Below the pieces are notes generated by a model. That model saw only the letters and a program-made list of their open reading frames with translations. It searched no databases and was not told the DNA's origin. Position numbers and translations under genes: made by a program. Below are positions 60,472 through 64,000 of a stretch of DNA of 64,000 nt, one piece after another; position 1 is the first letter of the stretch; the number at the start of each line of letters is the position of its first letter. The stretch is taken from the NCBI RefSeq assembly GCF_000092865.1, contig NC_014151.1, positions 868,001-932,000 of the forward strand, in the 5' to 3' direction. Origin of the DNA: Cellulomonas flavigena DSM 20109. GTDB taxonomy: Bacteria; Actinomycetota; Actinomycetes; Actinomycetales; Cellulomonadaceae.

Positions 60472-61668
60472 GTGACCGGTCACCCGCAGGTACCGGGCCG
60501 CCGCGCCGCACGCGCGCGCGACCGGGCCGCACGCACCGCCGCCCAGGCGGTCGTGCTCGCGCTCGTCGTGGGGGGCACCAGCGCGTTCGCCGCGATGCAC
60601 AAGGACGTGACCGTCGACGTCGACGGCACGGAGGTGCAGGTCCAGACGTTCGGGCGGACGGTCGCCGACGTGCTCGCCGCGGGACGCATCGAGGTCGCCG
60701 AGGGCGACCTCGTGGCGCCGGGGCTCGACCAGACGATCAGCCGGACCGGGCAGGTCGTCGTGCGGCACGGGCGCGAGATCGAGGTCGAGGTCGACGGGCG
60801 CGAGCAGAAGGTCTGGACGACGGCGCTGACCGTGGGCGAGGCCGTCGAGGAGCTGGGTCTGCGCGACGGCGTGCGGCTGTCCGCCTCGCGCTCGGCCGAG
60901 GTCGGCCGCGACGTGCTGCGCGTCTCGACGCAGAAGACCGTGCACCTGGTGGTCGACGGGCAGGTCATCGACGGGGTGACGAGCGCGTCGACCGTGCGGG
61001 ACGCGCTGCGCGAGATCGGGCTGGTGCTCGAGGAGGCCGACCAGGTGTCGGTGCCGCTCGACGCGGCGGCCGTCGACGGGCTCGTCGTCATGGTGACGCG
61101 CGCGGCGACGTCGGGCGAGACCGTCACGGAGGCGGTGCCGTTCGCCGTGCAGGAGATCGAGGACGCGACGCTCGTCAAGGGCAACCGCGTCGTCAAGACC
61201 ACGGGCCGCGCGGGCCAGCGCACCACGACGTACGCGCTCGACGTGGTCGGCGGCGTGGTCGTCGGCCGCACGGTCCTCGCGTCGGTCGTGACCGTCCCGC
61301 CCGTCGACCAGGTGGTCCGCGTCGGCACCGCCGAGCTGCCGAACCCGTCGTCGGTCGCCGTCGAGCCGGGCACCGCGCAGGCCATGGGCAAGGAGATGGC
61401 CGCGGCGCGCGGCTGGGGCGACGACCAGTTCGCCTGCCTCCTGGCGCTGTGGAACAAGGAGAGCGGCTGGCGCTGGAACGCCGAGAACAAGTCCTCCGGG
61501 GCCTACGGCATCCCGCAGTCGCTGCCCGGTTCGAAGATGGCGTCGGTCGCCGACGACTGGCGCACCAACCCGGCCACGCAGATCACGTGGGGGCTGAACT
61601 ACATCGCCGGGCGGTACGGCAACCCCTGCGGCGCGTGGGCCCACTCGCAGGCCAAGAACTGGTACTGA
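60472..61668 (+). CDS. secreted DUF348/G5 protein with lysozyme-like C-terminal domain (Rpf-related)
   Basis: 398 residues. Signal anchor near 25-42, three ubiquitin-like DUF348 repeats (VTVDVDGTEVQVQTFGRTVADVLAAG; IEVEVDGREQKVWTTALTVGEAVEEL; VHLVVDGQVIDGVTSASTVRDALREI), a G5 domain (VPFAVQEIEDATLVKGNRVV), then a transglycosylase-like domain (FACLLALWNKESGWRWNAENKSSGAYGIPQSLPGSKM) with the catalytic-type Glu in NKESGW. The last domain is of the aggregation-promoting-factor/SLT type rather than the classic Rpf type. Acts on peptidoglycan. GTG at 60472. Confidence 0.87.
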   Translation: MTGHPQVPGRRAARARDRAARTAAQAVVLALVVGGTSAFAAMHKDVTVDVDGTEVQVQTFGRTVADVLAAGRIEVAEGDLVAPGLDQTISRTGQVVVRHGREIEVEVDGREQKVWTTALTVGEAVEELGLRDGVRLSASRSAEVGRDVLRVSTQKTVHLVVDGQVIDGVTSASTVRDALREIGLVLEEADQVSVPLDAAAVDGLVVMVTRAATSGETVTEAVPFAVQEIEDATLVKGNRVVKTTGRAGQRTTTYALDVVGGVVVGRTVLASVVTVPPVDQVVRVGTAELPNPSSVAVEPGTAQAMGKEMAAARGWGDDQFACLLALWNKESGWRWNAENKSSGAYGIPQSLPGSKMASVADDWRTNPATQITWGLNYIAGRYGNPCGAWAHSQAKNWY

Positions 61669-61759
61669 CCTGCGTCGTCGCCGTCGGCGTCCGGCACGCC
61701 CCGGTGTCGAGCGTGCCGTGACGTGACGTTCGTCTCGTTCCGCAGGGGTTGGACGGCAG

Positions 61760-61775
61760 GTCTCGATTCCGTTAC
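61760..61775 (+). promoter_or_regulatory. MtrA-box-like direct repeat upstream of second rpf gene
   Basis: GTCTC-N6-GTTAC followed by GG, the same spacing and GTTACGG half as at 60356-60371. Confidence 0.4.
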
Positions 61776-61877
61776 GGTCGCGTGTCGCTATTGACCGGAC
61801 AGGCGCTCGCGCCGTCCGGGCGACACCCGGCCGGAGGCTCCTGCACCCGGCCGTGACCGCCGGATCGGGGATCCTCC

Positions 61878-63188
61878 GTGGCGGACGCCACCGGCAGCCC
61901 CACCGCCGCTCGGCGCCCTCCGCTCCCCGTGCCCGGGCACGACGACGGCTGGAGCCTCGTGCAGAACTCGACCCGCCCCACCGGTCCGACCACCCCGGCG
62001 GCCCCGACCGCCACCACCTCGCTCTCCCACACCGGACCGGAGTCGGGTCCCACGACCGCCGCCCGTCGTCTGCGCTGGCCCCTCGTGGCCGCCGGCACCG
62101 CCGCGCTCGTCGTCGCCGCGGGCGGCGTCGCCTACGCGCAGGCCCACAAGACCGTCGCGCTCGACGTCGACGGCGAGATCACCCGCGTCTCCACGTTCGC
62201 CGGCTCCGTCGAGGGTCTGCTCACGGACCACGAGGTCGAGGTGGGCGCACGCGACACCGTCTCGCACACCGGCCCGCTTTCCGACGGTGCCGAGATCGTG
62301 GTGCGGCATGCCACCGCTCTCGTGGTGGACGTCGACGGCACCCGCCAGGTCGTCTGGACGACGGCGCTGAGCGCCGACGAGGCGCTGGAGTCGTTGTCCG
62401 ACCGCGCCGCGACCGTGGCGCTCGTCGCGTCCCGCTCCGCCGAGCGCGCCGAGCTGCCGCTCGACCTCGCGCTGCGCGGCCGTGCCGAGGTCCTGGTCGA
62501 CGGCGCCGTGCTGCCCGTCCCCGACGCGGACGCCACGGTGGCTACTGTCCTCGACGAGCTCGCGGTCGCGCTGCAGCCGCTCGACCGCGTGCACGTGCAG
62601 CAGAGCGCCGCGGGCGTCGTGCAGGTCGTCGTCCGGCGCGTCGTCGAGCAGGACGTCGCGACGACGTCGGAGGTGCCGTTCACGTCGCGCACCGAGGACG
62701 ACGCGTCGCGCTACGTCGGCCAGAAGACCGTCGCCCAGGCCGGCGTGCCCGGTGTGCGCACCGTCGTCGAGCGCGTCACCACGGTGGACGGTGTCGAGGA
62801 GGCCCGTGTGCCCGTCAGCGACGGCATCACGCAGGCCCCCGTCGAGGAGGTCGTGCGCGTGGGCACCAAGCCACGGCCCGTCGTCGCGGCGGCACCGGCG
62901 TCCGGCGCGTCGGCCGCGGCCGGCCCGATCGCCGCCGGCGGCAGCGCCGACTCGCTCAACTGGGCCGCGCTGGCGAAGTGCGAGTCCGGCGGCCGTGTCG
63001 ACGTCGTGTCGTCCACCGGCAAGTACCACGGGCTCTACCAGTTCTCGGTGTCGACGTGGCAGTCGGTCGGCGGTGCCGGCCTGCCGTCGCAGGCATCGGC
63101 CGAGGAGCAGACGGCGCGCGCGAAGATGCTCTACAACCGCTCGGGCGCCGGCCAGTGGCCCCACTGCGGCAAGTACCTCTTCAGCTGA
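61878..63188 (+). CDS. resuscitation-promoting factor, RpfB-like
   Basis: 436 residues. Pro/Thr-rich cytosolic start, membrane anchor (about 70-90), DUF348 repeats, a G5 domain ([21 protein letters not shown]) and the classic Rpf transglycosylase-like domain at the end: [40 protein letters not shown], with the catalytic Glu in KCESGG. Rpfs cut glycan strands and wake dormant cells. Paralogue of the gene before it; same domain order but a different catalytic module. GTG at 61878. Confidence 0.93.
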   Translation: MADATGSPTAARRPPLPVPGHDDGWSLVQNSTRPTGPTTPAAPTATTSLSHTGPESGPTTAARRLRWPLVAAGTAALVVAAGGVAYAQAHKTVALDVDGEITRVSTFAGSVEGLLTDHEVEVGARDTVSHTGPLSDGAEIVVRHATALVVDVDGTRQVVWTTALSADEALESLSDRAATVALVASRSAERAELPLDLALRGRAEVLVDGAVLPVPDADATVATVLDELAVALQPLDRVHVQQSAAGVVQVVVRRVVEQDVATTSEVPFTSRTEDDASRYVGQKTVAQAGVPGVRTVVERVTTVDGVEEARVPVSDGITQAPVEEVVRVGTKPRPVVAAAPASGASAAAGPIAAGGSADSLNWAALAKCESGGRVDVVSSTGKYHGLYQFSVSTWQSVGGAGLPSQASAEEQTARAKMLYNRSGAGQWPHCGKYLFS

Positions 63189-63206
63189 CCACCCCCTCCT
63201 GAGGGA

Positions 63207-63252
63207 CTCGCGGGAGAGCGACCCCGTCGTGACCGGGTCGCTCTCCCGCGAG
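63207..63252 (+). terminator. terminator after the rpfB-like gene
   Basis: Perfect 18-bp stem (63207-63224/63235-63252), 10-nt loop. It isolates rsmA, which has its own TAGGCT -10 at 63290-63295. Confidence 0.85.
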
Positions 63253-63303
63253 GCAGGCGGGGGTGTGCGTGCCGTGGGCGGGGGTCTCGTAGGCTCGGGG
63301 GTC

Positions 63304-64000
63304 ATGTCGGACGTGACGCTGCTCGGGCCCGCGGAGATCCGGGCGCTCGCGGAGCGCGCCGGCGTGCGCCCCACCAAGACCCTCGGGCAGAACTTCGTGC
63401 TCGACGCGGGCACGGTGCGCAAGATCGTGCGGCAGGCCGACGTGGTCGCCGGCGAGCGCGTCGTCGAGGTGGGGCCCGGGCTCGGGTCGCTCACCCTGGG
63501 GCTCCTCGAGGCGGACGTCGACGTCGTCGCCGTCGAGATCGACCCCGTGCTGGCCGCGCTGCTGCCGCAGACGGTCGCCGCGCACGTGCCGGGGCTCGCG
63601 GTCGACCCGCACGCGGGCACCGAGAACACCGACGCGCGCACGGTCGTCCTGCGCGACACCGCCGGCCGCGCGCGCCTGACCGTGGTCACCCAGGACGCGC
63701 TGACGGTGACCGCGCTGCCCGGCCCACCGCCCACGGCTCTCGTCGCGAACCTGCCGTACAACGTGTCCGTCCCGGTGCTGCTGACGTTCCTCGAGCGGTT
63801 CGACACGCTCGAGCGCGGGCTCGTCATGGTGCAGGCCGAGGTGGCCGACCGGCTCGCGGCACCACCGGGCAGCCGCACCTACGGCGTGCCGTCCGCCAAG
63901 GTCGCCTGGTACGCCTCCGCGCGGCGCACGGCGACCGTCGGGCGCGCCGTGTTCTGGCCGGCGCCGCACGTGGACTCGGCACTGGTCCGCCTCGACCGGC
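63304..64000 (+). CDS. rsmA: 16S rRNA dimethyladenosine transferase RsmA (KsgA), cut by window end
   Basis: The first 232 residues are present. Dimethylates A1518 and A1519 of 16S r[14 protein letters not shown], the SAM loop [17 protein letters not shown] and the catalytic [12 protein letters not shown] are diagnostic, as is [14 protein letters not shown] near the cut. An insertion of about 25 residues ([19 protein letters not shown]) precedes the VVTQDAL segment. ATG at 63304. In related genomes ispE follows. Confidence 0.95.
   Translation, partial: MSDVTLLGPAEIRALAERAGVRPTKTLGQNFVLDAGTVRKIVRQADVVAGERVVEVGPGLGSLTLGLLEADVDVVAVEIDPVLAALLPQTVAAHVPGLAVDPHAGTENTDARTVVLRDTAGRARLTVVTQDALTVTALPGPPPTALVANLPYNVSVPVLLTFLERFDTLERGLVMVQAEVADRLAAPPGSRTYGVPSAKVAWYASARRTATVGRAVFWPAPHVDSALVRLDR

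Overview
This 64 kb window is very GC-rich chromosomal DNA of a Gram-positive actinobacterium, most likely Cellulomonas or a close relative. The pointers are a secreted GH10 xylanase, a GH39 beta-xylosidase with its own LacI regulator, resuscitation-promoting factors, an actinobacterial O-mannosyltransferase, the order metG-tatD-rpf-rsmA, and a cell-division/folate block ordered mscL-SAF-FmdB/Ruc-(acylase)-5FCL-glp-rimJ-glpR, which I recall from mycobacteria and corynebacteria. Many genes are apparently leaderless, with a TAnnnT -10 hexamer about 7-8 bp before the start codon.

Layout. Positions 1-3733 look like the right end of an integrated element: an IS3-family insertion, a membrane-anchored HerA-like ATPase in visibly less GC-rich DNA, tandem 11-bp repeats, and the 3' half of a tRNA-Arg(CCU) gene marking the attachment site. 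From 3.8 to 7.4 kb are small membrane, NmrA-like, lipoprotein and PKD genes. From 7.4 to 12.2 kb are the xylanase with a LacI-type operator and an SNF2 helicase. From 12.2 to 20.5 kb are a nucleotidyltransferase, an L,D-transpeptidase, an ECF42-type sigma factor with a YCII partner, a CocE-like hydrolase, a LigD-like PE-Pol protein and a BrkB membrane protein. From 20.6 to 23.4 kb is the LacI/GH39 locus with promoters and operators visible. From 23.5 to 26.8 kb two histidine kinases flank one response regulator; their kinase halves are one 737-bp block that reads identical in both copies.

From 27.4 to 30.2 kb a CPBP membrane protease, an XRE-TPR regulator and a 39-residue secreted peptide lie in a row. 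They look like an actinobacterial counterpart of RRNPP peptide quorum sensing and are the best candidate here for an undescribed system. From 32.2 to 36.7 kb is a 1506-residue helicase-like protein whose Walker A lysine and Walker B glutamate are both lost. From 37.1 to 45.8 kb is the mscL...glpR block, with an HrcA/CIRCE element upstream of the Ruc-like chaperone gene. From 45.8 to 57.6 kb come tRNA-Ala(CGC), UGPase, GH20, O-mannosyltransferase, RsmI, a sugar dehydrogenase, PH-domain, FabI and nitronate monooxygenase genes. From 57.6 to 64 kb is metG-tatD-rpf-rpf-rsmA, with rsmA cut by the window end.

How the genes fit together: the glycosidases and their LacI-type sites make a xylan-use module; GlpR, Glp, the Rpfs, the L,D-transpeptidase and the O-mannosyltransferase serve envelope growth; the HrcA site links the Ruc-like chaperone to heat shock. 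Start codons were chosen from visible ribosome-binding sites, -10 boxes and overlaps. All functional names rest on motif recognition, without any database search.
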